Part shown: piece after piece, positions 27,543 through 37,800 of the stretch
How the letters are laid out: each line of letters begins with the position of its first letter
Position numbering within the stretch: position 1 is the stretch's first letter
NCBI GenBank assembly: GCA_024402095.1
Contig: JAKSJU010000004.1
Location: 1 to 59,011 of the forward strand
Length of the DNA: 59,011 nt
Reading direction: 5' to 3'
From: Bacteroidales bacterium
Lineage (GTDB): Bacteria; Bacteroidota; Bacteroidia; Bacteroidales; UBA932
Notes under the pieces: generated by a model
Told to the model about the DNA's origin: nothing
Seen by the model: only the letters and a program-made list of their open reading frames with translations
The model's database searches: none
Program-made: the position numbers and the translations under genes

Positions 27543-28337
27543 ATGGTTATCCTTATCACCGGCATCACTTCCGGTTTTGGAAAGGCAATGGCCGGGAAAC
27601 TGGCGGCCGAGGGTCACAAGGTGTACGGTACACACCGCCACGCCAGGGAGTTCATCCCGGGAGTGACCTATATCAAGGCGGAGTCCACCAGTGACGAAGA
27701 AGTCAAGGCTGCGGTAGACCAGGTCATTGCCGCCGAAGGAAAGATTGATGTTTTCATCAACAACGCCGGAATGGGTATCGGGGGGCCTCTCGAGTTCTCC
27801 TCTCTGGATGACGCCCGCTACCAGATGGACGTCAACTGGATGGGAATGGTCAGATTCCTACACTATGTGGTTCCGGTCATGCGTAGGCAGGGAAATGGCA
27901 AGATTATATGCTTCAGCTCGATAGGAGGTCTTATGGGACTTCCGTTCCAGGGACTGTATTCTGCATCCAAATTCGCCATTGAAGGCTACTGTGAGGCACT
28001 CAGGCTCGAACTCCGCAAGAGCGGGGTGAAGGTTATCGTCATCGAGCCGGGCGATTTCGCCACGCACTTCACCGCACAGAGAAAGAGTGTCTCCGACGAG
28101 GAGGCATACAAGGCATATCCAAGCTATGCCGAGTCTCTTGCCAGCATAGAAAATGACGAGAATACGGGTCTGAAGCCCGAGTATCTCGCTGAAAAGATTG
28201 CGAAAATTGTCAGGAAGAAGAATCCTGCCTACAGCTATATCATATCCACGCTGGAGCAGAGGCTATCGGTAACTTTGAAAAAGATTCTGCCTCCCGGATG
28301 GTTTGCAGCAATACTTTCCAGCTATTACAAACTGTAA
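27543..28337 (+). CDS. Short-chain dehydrogenase/reductase, candidate 3-ketosphinganine reductase
   Basis: 264 residues, classical SDR. The nucleotide-binding TGxxxGxG is residues 6-13 (TGITSGFG), the structural NNAG is present (FINNAGMGIGG), and the catalytic Ser126, Tyr139 and Lys143 are seen in SSIGG and YSASK. The substrate cannot be read from the sequence. It starts 3 bases after the serine palmitoyltransferase stop, so reduction of 3-ketosphinganine to sphinganine is the natural hypothesis. Bacterial ketoreductases for this step belong to the SDR superfamily. The C-terminal segment (VTLKKILPPGWFAAILSSYYKL) is hydrophobic enough to sit at the membrane, which would suit a lipid substrate. 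Confidence 0.85.
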   Translation: MVILITGITSGFGKAMAGKLAAEGHKVYGTHRHAREFIPGVTYIKAESTSDEEVKAAVDQVIAAEGKIDVFINNAGMGIGGPLEFSSLDDARYQMDVNWMGMVRFLHYVVPVMRRQGNGKIICFSSIGGLMGLPFQGLYSASKFAIEGYCEALRLELRKSGVKVIVIEPGDFATHFTAQRKSVSDEEAYKAYPSYAESLASIENDENTGLKPEYLAEKIAKIVRKKNPAYSYIISTLEQRLSVTLKKILPPGWFAAILSSYYKL

Positions 28338-28368
28338 TTTCTTTTTTGAACTGTCTTTCACTGAAACA

Positions 28369-30240
28369 ATGAAAATAACCTTCTCAATCGAATACCACAC
28401 CATATGGGGCGAAACCCTCTGCCTCGTATCAGGCAACGAAAGATATACTATGAATTGGCAGGAGAACGGCATCTGGTCGGTTACCATTCCAGCATGCCCG
28501 GCAAAACTGCTCAAGGATTATTTTTATGTTGTAATGTATGACGACCTGATTGTCAGAAGCGAGTGGGAGCACCACAGTTCCAAGGCGCAGTCCGAAATCC
28601 GCGATGACTGGAAAGACTGTCCCATTCAGGGCTGTCCTTTCCCCAGGAAACATTCCGCCGCAATTTTCGACAGGCCCGGATTCCGCGGTGCCGGCACAGC
28701 CATACCGATTTTCTCCCTCAGAACACCGTCCGACTTCGGAATAGGTGAATTCAGAGATCTCCACCCTATTGTGGACTGGGCTGCTGCAACGGGTCAGTGC
28801 ATCCTGCAGCTTCTTCCGATCAATGATACGACCAGGAAAGGCGGGTGGGACGATTCATATCCTTACAGTCCCATCTCTTCATTTGCTCTCAACCCTCTCT
28901 ATATTCATCTCCAGGATATCGGGGTGAAGGAGGATGCTGCCTTCAAGAAGAAGCAGAAGAGCCTCAACGCCCTTTCCGAGCTGGATTATCCGAAAGTATT
29001 CGAAGCGAAGATGGCACTTGTCCGCAAAGCCTTCCTGGAAACAGGAGAAAAGGACATGGCTGGCAAGCCTTACCAGAAGTTCATCAAGGAAAACGGATAC
29101 TGGTTGAAGGAATATTCAAACTTCTGCGCCCGCAGGGACTCTTTGGAGCCGGAATACTATTGCTGGATGCAATACCATCTGGACAAGCAGCTCAGCGAAG
29201 AGGTCAGATACGCCCACTCCAAGGGCATCTATCTCAAGGGAGACCTCCCTATCGGTGTCAGTCGCGACAGTGCGGAAGCCTATTATCACCCGGAACTGTT
29301 CTTTCTGGACTCATCAGCCGGAGCACCTCCGGACTATTTCTCCACGGACGGTCAGAACTGGGGTTTCCCGACATACAACTGGGAAGAGATGGCGAAGGAC
29401 AATTTCGCCTGGTGGTCTTCCCGTCTGAAGAAAATGGCCGAATATTTCGACGCGTTCCGTATAGACCACATCCTCGGATTCTTCCGTATCTGGGAGATTC
29501 CTGTGGAGCACAAGAGCGGTCTCGAAGGTCATTTCAATCCTGCAATGCCATACAGCGTGGAAGAAATCCGCAATATGGGACTTCCTCTGGAAGGGCTGTT
29601 TCATCCTGATCCAAGGCATCCGGGAATGTATCAGCCTTATATCACTCCGGCTTCATCCAATCTGGAGCAGTGGCAGCAGGAAAGGTTCGGAGCTCTTTAC
29701 AATGACTTCTTTTTCCACCGTCATGACGAATTCTGGCGCAGGAATGCCGAGAAAAAACTTCCGGAACTTCTCAACGCAACGGGAATGCTTGCCTGCGGTG
29801 AGGATCTCGGAATGGTCCCGGACTGCGTGCCGGGAGTAATGGATCACGAGAAGATTCTCTCACTGGAGATGGAACAGATGGACAAGGGACGTCCTTGGCC
29901 ATACCTCAGCGTATGCGCCACATCATCTCACGATATGGACACCATAAGGATGCAGCACCAGGGAGGAGACCTCGAAACCTGGGAGTGCAGGAACATTCTC
30001 CAGCGCCATCTTGACTCCGGTTCGATGCTGGCAGTTTTCCCTCTTCAGGACTGGCTGTCAATCGATGCCGGACTGCGACGCAAGGATTATGAGAACGAAA
30101 GGATAAACTACCCTGCCGATTCACATAATCATTGGAAATTCCGCATCCACCTGGATCTGAATGAACTGAAAACGGCCGCAGAATTCAATGCAGCCGTAGA
30201 AGGAATGATAAAGGACAGCGGACGCCGATCTACTTTGTGA
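28369..30240 (+). CDS. malQ: 4-alpha-glucanotransferase (GH77, amylomaltase)
   Basis: 623 residues from the ATG at 28369 ([17 protein letters not shown]). Upstream in-frame codons overlap the SDR gene and add no recognisable sequence. The GH77 barrel starts near [18 protein letters not shown] and carries the catalytic Asp366 ([16 protein letters not shown]), Glu478 ([13 protein letters not shown]) and Asp522 (SSHDMDTIR), plus [16 protein letters not shown]. The first 70-100 residues look like one shortened CBM20-type domain; Bacteroides homologues I recall carry two and are near 890 residues. No signal peptide is present, so it acts in the cytoplasm on imported maltodextrins. It follows the sphingolipid genes by 31 bases, separate from the Sus operon, and its last 11 bases overlap the convergent floA gene. 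Confidence 0.93.
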   Translation: MKITFSIEYHTIWGETLCLVSGNERYTMNWQENGIWSVTIPACPAKLLKDYFYVVMYDDLIVRSEWEHHSSKAQSEIRDDWKDCPIQGCPFPRKHSAAIFDRPGFRGAGTAIPIFSLRTPSDFGIGEFRDLHPIVDWAAATGQCILQLLPINDTTRKGGWDDSYPYSPISSFALNPLYIHLQDIGVKEDAAFKKKQKSLNALSELDYPKVFEAKMALVRKAFLETGEKDMAGKPYQKFIKENGYWLKEYSNFCARRDSLEPEYYCWMQYHLDKQLSEEVRYAHSKGIYLKGDLPIGVSRDSAEAYYHPELFFLDSSAGAPPDYFSTDGQNWGFPTYNWEEMAKDNFAWWSSRLKKMAEYFDAFRIDHILGFFRIWEIPVEHKSGLEGHFNPAMPYSVEEIRNMGLPLEGLFHPDPRHPGMYQPYITPASSNLEQWQQERFGALYNDFFFHRHDEFWRRNAEKKLPELLNATGMLACGEDLGMVPDCVPGVMDHEKILSLEMEQMDKGRPWPYLSVCATSSHDMDTIRMQHQGGDLETWECRNILQRHLDSGSMLAVFPLQDWLSIDAGLRRKDYENERINYPADSHNHWKFRIHLDLNELKTAAEFNAAVEGMIKDSGRRSTL

Positions 30241-31174
30241 TCTCCTCACGCATCTGGGTATCGGCCTGGATATTCTTCATCCGGTAATAATCCATAACAC
30301 CGATATTGCCGCTGCGGAATGCTTCGGCCATTGCGAGCGGAACCTGAGCTTCTGCCTCGATAACCTTGGCCCTGGCCTCTTGTGCCTTCGCCTTCATCTC
30401 CTGCTCCTGTGCGACAGCCATTGCGCGGCGCTCCTCTGCACGGGCCTGAGCTATGTTCTTGTCCGCATCGGCCTGGTCCATCTGAAGCACGGCACCGATA
30501 TTCTTGCCGACGTCGATATCTGCAATATCAATTGAGAGAATCTCAAAGGCAGTACCAGCATCAAGTCCCTTGCTGAGCACAAGCTTCGAGATGCTGTCCG
30601 GATTTTCGAGCACTTCCTTGTGGCTCTCCGCCGAACCGATGGAAGATACGATACCCTCGCCTACACGGGCGATGACCGTCTCCTCGCCTGCTCCTCCGAC
30701 AAGTTGCTTGATATTCGTGCGGACTGTCACGCGGGCCTTGGCTATCAACTGGATACCGTCCTTTGCCACAGCAGTGACAGGAGGAGTGTTGATTACCTTA
30801 GGGTTGACTGACATCTGGACTGCTTCGAAAACGTCACGTCCGGCAAGGTCGATGGCTGTAGCCATCTTGAAATCCATAGGAATGTTGGCCTTGTTTGCAG
30901 AGATGAGAGCCATCACGACCTTGGTGACATTTCCCTTTGCAAGATAGTGGGCCTCAAGTTCGTTGACCTTGAGAACCAGCCCGGCCTTTGTTCCCGTGAT
31001 CATTGCCATGACGATGGTTTTCGGATTTACACCTCTCCATCTCATGAGGATGAGCTGTATCAGCGAAACATGCACTCCTGAAAGCAGTGCCTGGAACCAG
31101 AGGGCTACCGGGAAAAACCAGAGAATGATAATGAGAGCGACAACAATGATCGCTGCAAGAATTACAAAATCCAT
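30230..31174 (-). CDS. floA: Flotillin-like SPFH protein FloA
   Basis: 314 residues. One N-terminal membrane segment ([24 protein letters not shown]), then an SPFH domain ([63 protein letters not shown]) and a C-terminal helical EA-repeat region ([36 protein letters not shown]). This matches bacterial FloA (YqfA), a scaffold of membrane microdomains. It is the second gene of a pair with nfeD, one base apart, the classic flotillin-NfeD arrangement. Its 3' end overlaps malQ on the opposite strand by 11 bases. Confidence 0.95.
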   Translation of the reverse strand: MDFVILAAIIVVALIIILWFFPVALWFQALLSGVHVSLIQLILMRWRGVNPKTIVMAMITGTKAGLVLKVNELEAHYLAKGNVTKVVMALISANKANIPMDFKMATAIDLAGRDVFEAVQMSVNPKVINTPPVTAVAKDGIQLIAKARVTVRTNIKQLVGGAGEETVIARVGEGIVSSIGSAESHKEVLENPDSISKLVLSKGLDAGTAFEILSIDIADIDVGKNIGAVLQMDQADADKNIAQARAEERRAMAVAQEQEMKAKAQEARAKVIEAEAQVPLAMAEAFRSGNIGVMDYYRMKNIQADTQMREEITK

Positions 31175-31175
31175 A

Positions 31176-31637
31176 TCAAATCGTTTTTACTATTACTTTG
31201 TTGTCTTCCACCAGCACTACTTCAACTTCCGTAGAAGCGGCTATCATGCAATTGTCAAAAGACTTCGCTTCACAGGATACCTTGTCGAATTTGACGGTTC
31301 CCATAGGTGCAAGCCTCGTCATCGCAATTCCTCTGTCTCCAACCTTCACCTGGGAGACCTCATTGTTCACTTTGGAGTTGATTTCCGTGCCGAGTTCGAA
31401 TCTTTTCCATGTCTTTTCGCGAAGGGCTATGACCAGCATAATCACGGCCAGAACTACGTTTACGGCAGTTATGATGAGTCCCGCCCTGGTGCTGACCTTG
31501 TCAAACGCGTACCAGCAGGATGCAGCAAGGGATATGATTCCGACGAAGCCTGCCACACCCACTCCGGGAACCAGCAGCATCTCGGCAAGAATGAACAGAA
31601 TCCCGACAAAAATAAGAGCAGCAATAATCCACCACAT
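31176..31637 (-). CDS. NfeD-like membrane protein
   Basis: 153 residues: three closely spaced N-terminal membrane segments ([59 protein letters not shown]) and a C-terminal OB-like domain ([28 protein letters not shown]). It is the short NfeD form that partners flotillins; the serine-protease domain of long NfeD is absent. One base separates it from floA. It probably helps organise FloA assemblies at the inner membrane. Confidence 0.92.
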   Translation of the reverse strand: MWWIIAALIFVGILFILAEMLLVPGVGVAGFVGIISLAASCWYAFDKVSTRAGLIITAVNVVLAVIMLVIALREKTWKRFELGTEINSKVNNEVSQVKVGDRGIAMTRLAPMGTVKFDKVSCEAKSFDNCMIAASTEVEVVLVEDNKVIVKTI

Positions 31638-31660
31638 ATAAAAATTGATTTAGTACTCTA

Positions 31661-31668
31661 CAAATATA
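31661..31668 (-). promoter_or_regulatory. -7 box of nfeD-floA
   Basis: The minus strand reads TATATTTG, 23 bases before the nfeD ATG, a perfect TAnnTTTG match. It lies in a 119-base divergent intergenic region shared with secDF. Confidence 0.65.
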
Positions 31669-31710
31669 CAAAAAGACTGATTCAAACTTTCTTTCTTTTA
31701 AGAAAAATAC

Positions 31711-31718
31711 TAACTTTG
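31711..31718 (+). promoter_or_regulatory. -7 box of secDF
   Basis: TAACTTTG followed by CG, 38 bases before the secDF ATG, a perfect TAnnTTTG match. Confidence 0.7.
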
Positions 31719-31756
31719 CGAGCTATTTATGCATTTTAAATTTAAAAACTATAATT

Positions 31757-34700
31757 ATGCAAAGTAAAGGTGCAATTAGATTTGTGGCAATCCTGCTTGC
31801 AATCGCCTGCATTTGGCAGTTGTCTTTCACTCTCGTGACCAGCATCGAGGAGAAGAAAGCTGACGAGCACGCAGAAGCAGTGGCACAGTCAATCCAGCAG
31901 ACAGCCGCATTCCAGAACGTTTCCGAACAGGATCGTGCAGTTTACCTCGACTCAATCAAGAAAAACGAGGTTACAAGATTCACAGACTCTCTCTCAACCG
32001 AGAAAGTCTATTTCGGATACAATTTCAAAGACGTAAAGGCAAAAGAGATCAACCTCGGTCTTGACCTCAAGGGAGGTATGAACGTTATGCTTCAGGTCCA
32101 GCTCGAAGACCTCGTAAGGGTCCTTGCAGCCGACAACAAGACTCCTGAGTTCGAGAACGCTCTCGCTCTTGCAAAGGAGCGCAGCGTCAACTCACAGTCA
32201 GACCTCATCACCCTTTTCGCAGCAGCATGGAAAGAAGTGGGCGGCGGCCAGAGGCTCTCTCAGGTTTTCGGTACTTACGAGATGCGCGACCGCATCAAGC
32301 CTGAATCTTCAGACGATGACGTTGTCAAGGTGCTCAAGGAAGAGGCTGAAAGTGCCATCGCAAACTCATTCAACGTCCTTCGCAACCGTATCGACCGCTT
32401 CGGTGTGGCTTCCCCTTCAATCCAGAAGCTCGGAAACACCGGACGCATCCTTGTCGAGCTTCCGGGTGTGAAAGAGCCTGAGCGTGTCCGCAAACTGCTC
32501 CAGGGAACTGCATCCCTCGAGTTCTGGACAACATACCAGTATCAGGAAATTTTCCCATATCTCGTAGAAGCCAACAATCTGCTTGCACAGCTCGCTTCCG
32601 AAGAAGTTTCAGAGGAGCCTGCAGAAGAGCAGACAGAGGAAGTCGCAGCAGCTGAGGAGGAGTCCGATATCATCGCCGAGGAGCTTTCAGCACAGGGTAC
32701 GGACGATACAGACATCGAGTCTTACCGCAAGGCAAATCCTCTTTTCGCTGTCCTTTCACCTTCACAGAACAACAGCAGTGCATGTCTCGGTTATGCAAAG
32801 GCTGCCGACATGGATGCCGTCAACGCACTTCTCGCTACACCTGAAGTAGCTGACCTTTTCCCTGCAGACTTCATCCCTATGTGGTCTGTAAAGCCTGCTG
32901 ACTATATCACAAGCGAGAATCTTTACGAACTCGTTGCTATCAAGGCATCAGCTCGTGACGGAAAGGCACCTCTCGACGGTAGCGTTGTTACCGACGCCCG
33001 CGTTTCTTATAACAACCAGCGCAACGGTAACCCTACAGTCTCCATGACAATGAACGCTGAAGGCGCCAACACCTGGGCACGCCTTACAAAGGACAACATC
33101 GGCAAGCAGATCGCTATCGTTCTTGACGGTACCGTTTACTCTTATCCTGTAGTCAACGGCGAAATCACCGGCGGTTCTTCAGAAATCAGCGGCAATTTCG
33201 ACGTGGAAGAGGCTACCGACCTTGTAAACGTCCTCAAGTCAGGTAAGCTTCCTGCACCTGCAACAATCGTTCAGGAGCAGGTCGTAGGACCTTCACTCGG
33301 TGCAAAGTCAATCCACGACGGACTTATCTCATTCGTGATTGCCTTCCTCCTCGTGCTCATCTACATGCTGTTCTTCTATCAGGGCGCAGGTGTTGCAGCT
33401 GACATAGCTCTTCTTACCAACGTGATTCTCCTGTTCGGTACACTTGCATCATTCGGAGCAGTCCTCACACTGCCTGGTATCGCAGGTCTCGTATTGACCC
33501 TCGGTATGGCCGTCGATGCAAACGTTATTATCTATGAGCGTATCAAAGAGGAGCTCAAGGCAGGCAAGGGACTCGGAAAGGCTGTTCACGACGGATATCA
33601 GAACGCTTATTCAGCCATCATCGATGGTCAGGTGACAACATTGCTCACCGGTTTCGTTCTCTTCTTCTTCGGTTCAGGTCCTGTCAAGGGCTTCGCTACA
33701 ACTCTCGTAATCGGTATCATCACCTCTGTCCTTACCTCAATCTTCATCACAAGGCTTATCTTTGATGACCGCATCAGCAAGGGCAAGAACATCACATTCG
33801 AGAACAATGCAACCAAGAACTTCCTCAAGGGAACAAAGATCAACTTCCTCGGAGGACGCAAATATTCTTACATCATTTCCGGAGCTCTTATTCTTATCGC
33901 TATCGGTTCAATCGCCATCAAGGGATTCTCTTATGGTGTTGACTTCACTGGAGGCCGTACCTATGTTGTAAGATTCGACCAGCCTGTCACCGCTGAAGAC
34001 GTACGTTCTGCAGCTGAAAAGACATTCAATGCAGCTGACGCAGAGTCTTCAGTCGAGGTCAAGCAGTTCGGTGGTGACGCACAGATGAAGATCACTACTT
34101 CTTATAAGTATAAGGATGAGTCTTCAAGCGTTGACTCAGAGATTGAGGGAATGCTCTACGAGTCTCTCAAGGGATTCTTCGCAGAGCCTATGACTCTCGA
34201 CCAGTTCACGTCAACTCTCGACAACCCTAACGGTATCATATCTTCAGATAAGGTTGGCGCATCAATAGCAAGCGATATCAAGAGATCCGCTGTCATTTCA
34301 GTGATCCTCGCACTCCTCGTAATCTTCGTTTACATCGCACTCAGGTTCAAGAAGTGGACCTGGGGTCTCGGTGGTGTGGTTTCTCTTGCACACACTGCAA
34401 TCATCGTCATCGGATTCTTCTCACTGTTCAGCGGAATCCTTCCGTTCAACCTTGACGTTGACCAGACTTTCATCGCGGCTATCCTGACCATCATCGGTTA
34501 CGCTATCAACGATAACGTGGTTATCTTCGACCGTATCCGTGAGAATGTCGGTCTGCATCCTAACGATGACTTCAAGGAGACGGTCAACAAGTCCCTCAAC
34601 CAGACTTTGACACGTACAGTCAATACCTCAGTTTCAACTCTCCTCCCTATGCTTGCAATCGCTATCGCGGGCGGTGAGTCAATCAGAGGTCTTGCTGTCG

Positions 34701-34804
34701 CTCTCATCCTCGGTATCTGCATCGGTACTTACGCTTCTATCATGATCGGTACTCCGGTTATGTTCGACGCTACCCGTAAGGCTGCCAAGAAGTCAGGCAA
34801 ATAA
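31757..34804 (+). CDS. secDF: SecD-SecF fused protein translocase subunit
   Basis: 1015 residues with both halves. The SecD part has an N-terminal membrane anchor, NLGLDLKGGMNVMLQV, the first periplasmic domain (NRIDRFGVASPSIQKLGNTGRILVELPG) and the membrane block with GMAVDANVIIYERIKEE. The SecF part has YGVDFTGGRTYVVRF and YAINDNVVIFDRIREN. Residues about 278-315 of the SecD periplasmic domain hold a strongly acidic Glu/Ala insert. SecDF uses the proton gradient to pull exported proteins through SecYEG. The fused form is usual in Bacteroidetes. It has its own promoter and a strong terminator at 34830. Confidence 0.97.
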   Translation: MQSKGAIRFVAILLAIACIWQLSFTLVTSIEEKKADEHAEAVAQSIQQTAAFQNVSEQDRAVYLDSIKKNEVTRFTDSLSTEKVYFGYNFKDVKAKEINLGLDLKGGMNVMLQVQLEDLVRVLAADNKTPEFENALALAKERSVNSQSDLITLFAAAWKEVGGGQRLSQVFGTYEMRDRIKPESSDDDVVKVLKEEAESAIANSFNVLRNRIDRFGVASPSIQKLGNTGRILVELPGVKEPERVRKLLQGTASLEFWTTYQYQEIFPYLVEANNLLAQLASEEVSEEPAEEQTEEVAAAEEESDIIAEELSAQGTDDTDIESYRKANPLFAVLSPSQNNSSACLGYAKAADMDAVNALLATPEVADLFPADFIPMWSVKPADYITSENLYELVAIKASARDGKAPLDGSVVTDARVSYNNQRNGNPTVSMTMNAEGANTWARLTKDNIGKQIAIVLDGTVYSYPVVNGEITGGSSEISGNFDVEEATDLVNVLKSGKLPAPATIVQEQVVGPSLGAKSIHDGLISFVIAFLLVLIYMLFFYQGAGVAADIALLTNVILLFGTLASFGAVLTLPGIAGLVLTLGMAVDANVIIYERIKEELKAGKGLGKAVHDGYQNAYSAIIDGQVTTLLTGFVLFFFGSGPVKGFATTLVIGIITSVLTSIFITRLIFDDRISKGKNITFENNATKNFLKGTKINFLGGRKYSYIISGALILIAIGSIAIKGFSYGVDFTGGRTYVVRFDQPVTAEDVRSAAEKTFNAADAESSVEVKQFGGDAQMKITTSYKYKDESSSVDSEIEGMLYESLKGFFAEPMTLDQFTSTLDNPNGIISSDKVGASIASDIKRSAVISVILALLVIFVYIALRFKKWTWGLGGVVSLAHTAIIVIGFFSLFSGILPFNLDVDQTFIAAILTIIGYAINDNVVIFDRIRENVGLHPNDDFKETVNKSLNQTLTRTVNTSVSTLLPMLAIAIAGGESIRGLAVALILGICIGTYASIMIGTPVMFDATRKAAKKSGK

Positions 34805-34829
34805 GATTGTTGATAACTTATGATAAGAG

Positions 34830-34857
34830 GGCCGCGAAATCTCGCGGCCTTTTTTTA
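34830..34857 (+). terminator. Intrinsic terminator of secDF
   Basis: An 8-bp GC-rich stem (GGCCGCGA with TCGCGGCC, loop AATC) followed by seven T. The T run overlaps the dnaE promoter. Confidence 0.92.
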
Positions 34858-34863
34858 TCTTTG
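34856..34863 (+). promoter_or_regulatory. -7 box of dnaE, inside the terminator T-run
   Basis: TATCTTTG ends 6 bases before the dnaE ATG at 34870. Transcription would then start at or within a few bases of the start codon, giving a nearly leaderless mRNA. Confidence 0.65.
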
Positions 34864-34869
34864 TTTACT

Positions 34870-37800
34870 ATGTCATTCGTTCATCTTCACGTCCACACAC
34901 AATACTCGATTCTTGACGGTCTGAGCAATATCGAAGACCTTTTTTCACGTGCCGAGGAGCTCGGAATGCCGGGCGTAGCCATCACTGACCACGGAAATAT
35001 GTACGGGGTCAAGGAATTCTGTGACGTCGCCAAAAAACATCCCAGTGTCAAGCCTATCGTGGGCTGCGAAGTGTATGTGACACGCCATTATGACCATAAG
35101 CTTAAAGACAAACAGCACGAGAAATACTATCATCTGATACTGCTGGCCAAGAATTTCAACGGATACAAGAACTTGATGAAGATTGTCTCCACCGGCTTCA
35201 TCGAAGGTTTCTACTATAAACCGAGAGTGAGCCACGAGATCATCGAAAGGTACCACGAGGACCTTATCTGCTGTTCGGCCTGTCTGGCAGGAGAGCTTCC
35301 ACGCGCTATTCTTGCCGGGGATGTCAAAGCCGTTGAAGAAGCCATCAACTGGCACAAGAGAGTGTTCGGCAATGACTACTATATGGAAGTCCAGCTTCAC
35401 AAGACCGAAGTCCCTGGGCTTTCACTCGAACTCTACGAGAAGCAGAAGGAATACGACAGCGAAATATTCCGCCTGGCCGAAAAGCACGGGGTCAAGGTGG
35501 TTGCTACCAATGACGTACACTTCGTCCGCAAGAAGGATGGCCCTGTACACGACAGACTCATCTGCCTGAATACCAACTCCTATGTGGATGAGGCCGACCG
35601 TCTCCACTATACACAGCAGGAATACCTGAAAAGTGAGGATGAAATGATGGCACTGTTCCCGGGACATCTCGAGGCCCTGGTGAACACCATAGAAGTTTAC
35701 GAGAAAATAGAGCGTTTCGAGCTTGAACGCGGTCACGTGCTCCCTAAGTTCCAGATTGAGTCGGACTTCCTCGCACATATCGAAACCCACCTGGAAAAAT
35801 ACAAGTCCATCATTGATGAAGGACGCACAGACGAGGAAGGCAACTACCGCGGAAACGAGTTCTGCAACTCTGTCGCTTTTCTGTGCCACCTGGCATACAA
35901 GGGGGCTGAAGAAAGATACGGTGAACTGGATGACGTTGCTGCGGAGAGACTTGACTTCGAGCTCAAGACCATCTGCCGAATGGGTTTCCCTGACTATTTC
36001 CTGATTGTGCAGGATTTCATCAACTGGGCGAAGAACAATGGAATTTCTGTTGGCCCAGGACGTGGTTCGGCAGCAGGAAGTATGGTCGCATACTGTCTGA
36101 AGATTACAAATCTGGATCCTCTTAAATATGACCTGCTGTTCGAGCGTTTCCTCAATCCGGAGCGTATCTCAATGCCGGATATTGACGTCGATTTCGATGA
36201 CGAGGGGCGCTACAGGGTCATTCAGTATGTTCAGGACCACTATGGTGTCGACCACATTTCCCATGTCGTGACTTTCGGCACGATGGCGGCGAAACTCGCA
36301 GTCAAGGATGTCGCGCGAGTCAGCAGGCTGCCTATCCCGGAGTCCAACAGGCTTACCAAGATGATTCCGGACCGTCCTTTCGAGGCAAAGGATGAAAACG
36401 GAGAGAAAAAGACCTTCAAGCCTACACTCAAGAACTGTGTCAAGTATGTTCCCGAGCTCAAGGCGGAATACGAAGAAGGCGACCCGCTCGTGCGTGAAGT
36501 TCTGGAATATGCCCTCAAGCTCGAGGGATGCATCCGTCAGACAGGCATCCACGCATGTGCGATGATTATCGGCCGCGGGAATCTCACTGACTACATTCCT
36601 ATATCCATAGGCACTGACAAGGCCTCCGGGCAGGAAGTCTGGGTGTCTCAGTATGAAGGCTCGCAGATTGAGGCTGTGGGTATGCTGAAGATGGATTTCC
36701 TCGGTCTGAGGACTCTCTCCATCATAAAGGAATGTCTTTCACTTGTCAAGAAGAAATACGGTAAGGACATCGATATCGAGAGTATCCCTATCGATGATCC
36801 TCTGGTATATGAGCTGTACGGACGCGGCGATACCAAGAGCGTGTTCCAGTTTGAATCCGGCGGGATGAAGGAGTGGCTTATGAAACTCCATCCCCAGAGA
36901 TTCGAGGATCTCATTGCGATGAACGCCCTGTATCGTCCGGGACCTATGGACTATATCCCTCAGTTCGTCAGGAGAAAGAGAGGGGAAGAGTCCATTGCCT
37001 ACGATCTTCCTGATATGGAGGACATCCTGCAGGACACATACGGAGTCACCGTATATCAGGAGCAGGTCATGCTTCTTTCCCGCCGGCTTGCCGGCTTTTC
37101 TAGAGCAGATGCGGACCATCTCCGCAAGGCTATGGGTAAGAAGAAGATTGCCGAGATGGAGAAGCTCAACAAGCAGTTCATCGAGGGAGGCACGGCCAAC
37201 GGCTATCCAAAGGAAACCCTGGACAAGATATGGCAGGACTGGAGGGCATTCGCCGAATACGCCTTCAACAAGTCCCATGCTACCTGCTATGCCTGGGTAA
37301 GCTATCAGACAGCATGGCTGAAAGCCCATTATCCGTCAGAATTCCAGGCGGCCAACCTTTCCAACAACCTCGCGAACATGGAGGAGCTGAAAGAGATTAT
37401 GGCTGACTGCAGGAAGAACGGAATCAGTGTGCTGAACCCTGACGTCAATGAAAGTGATGCACATTTCACTGTCAACAAGAAGGGTGACATCCGTTTCGGC
37501 CTCGGTGGAATGAAGGGCTTCGGTGACAACGTGGTGGATGCCATAATATCCGAGAGGAATGCCAACGGCACTTTCGCCGATGTCTATGACTTTATGGAAA
37601 GGATGTCCGGAGCTGTCAACAGAAAAGCCCTTGAAACTTTGGTTTTCGCCGGAGCATTCGATTCGTTCGGCTACAAGAGAAGCCAGTTCATGCTTCCCGG
37701 CGCAAGCGGAGATCTGTTCATCGATGAAATAATACATTATGCCGAACTGTTCAGAAATGACAAGGAAGACAGCTCTGCTTCACTGTTCGGGGATGTCGAA

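Noticed and set aside
28845..29609. 254-codon frame within malQ
   Set aside because: A shifted frame of the GH77 coding region; the true frame has all catalytic residues.
34807..34869. Longer N-terminus for dnaE
   Set aside because: It would be encoded by the secDF terminator itself. MSFVHLHVHT at 34870 is the conserved DnaE start.
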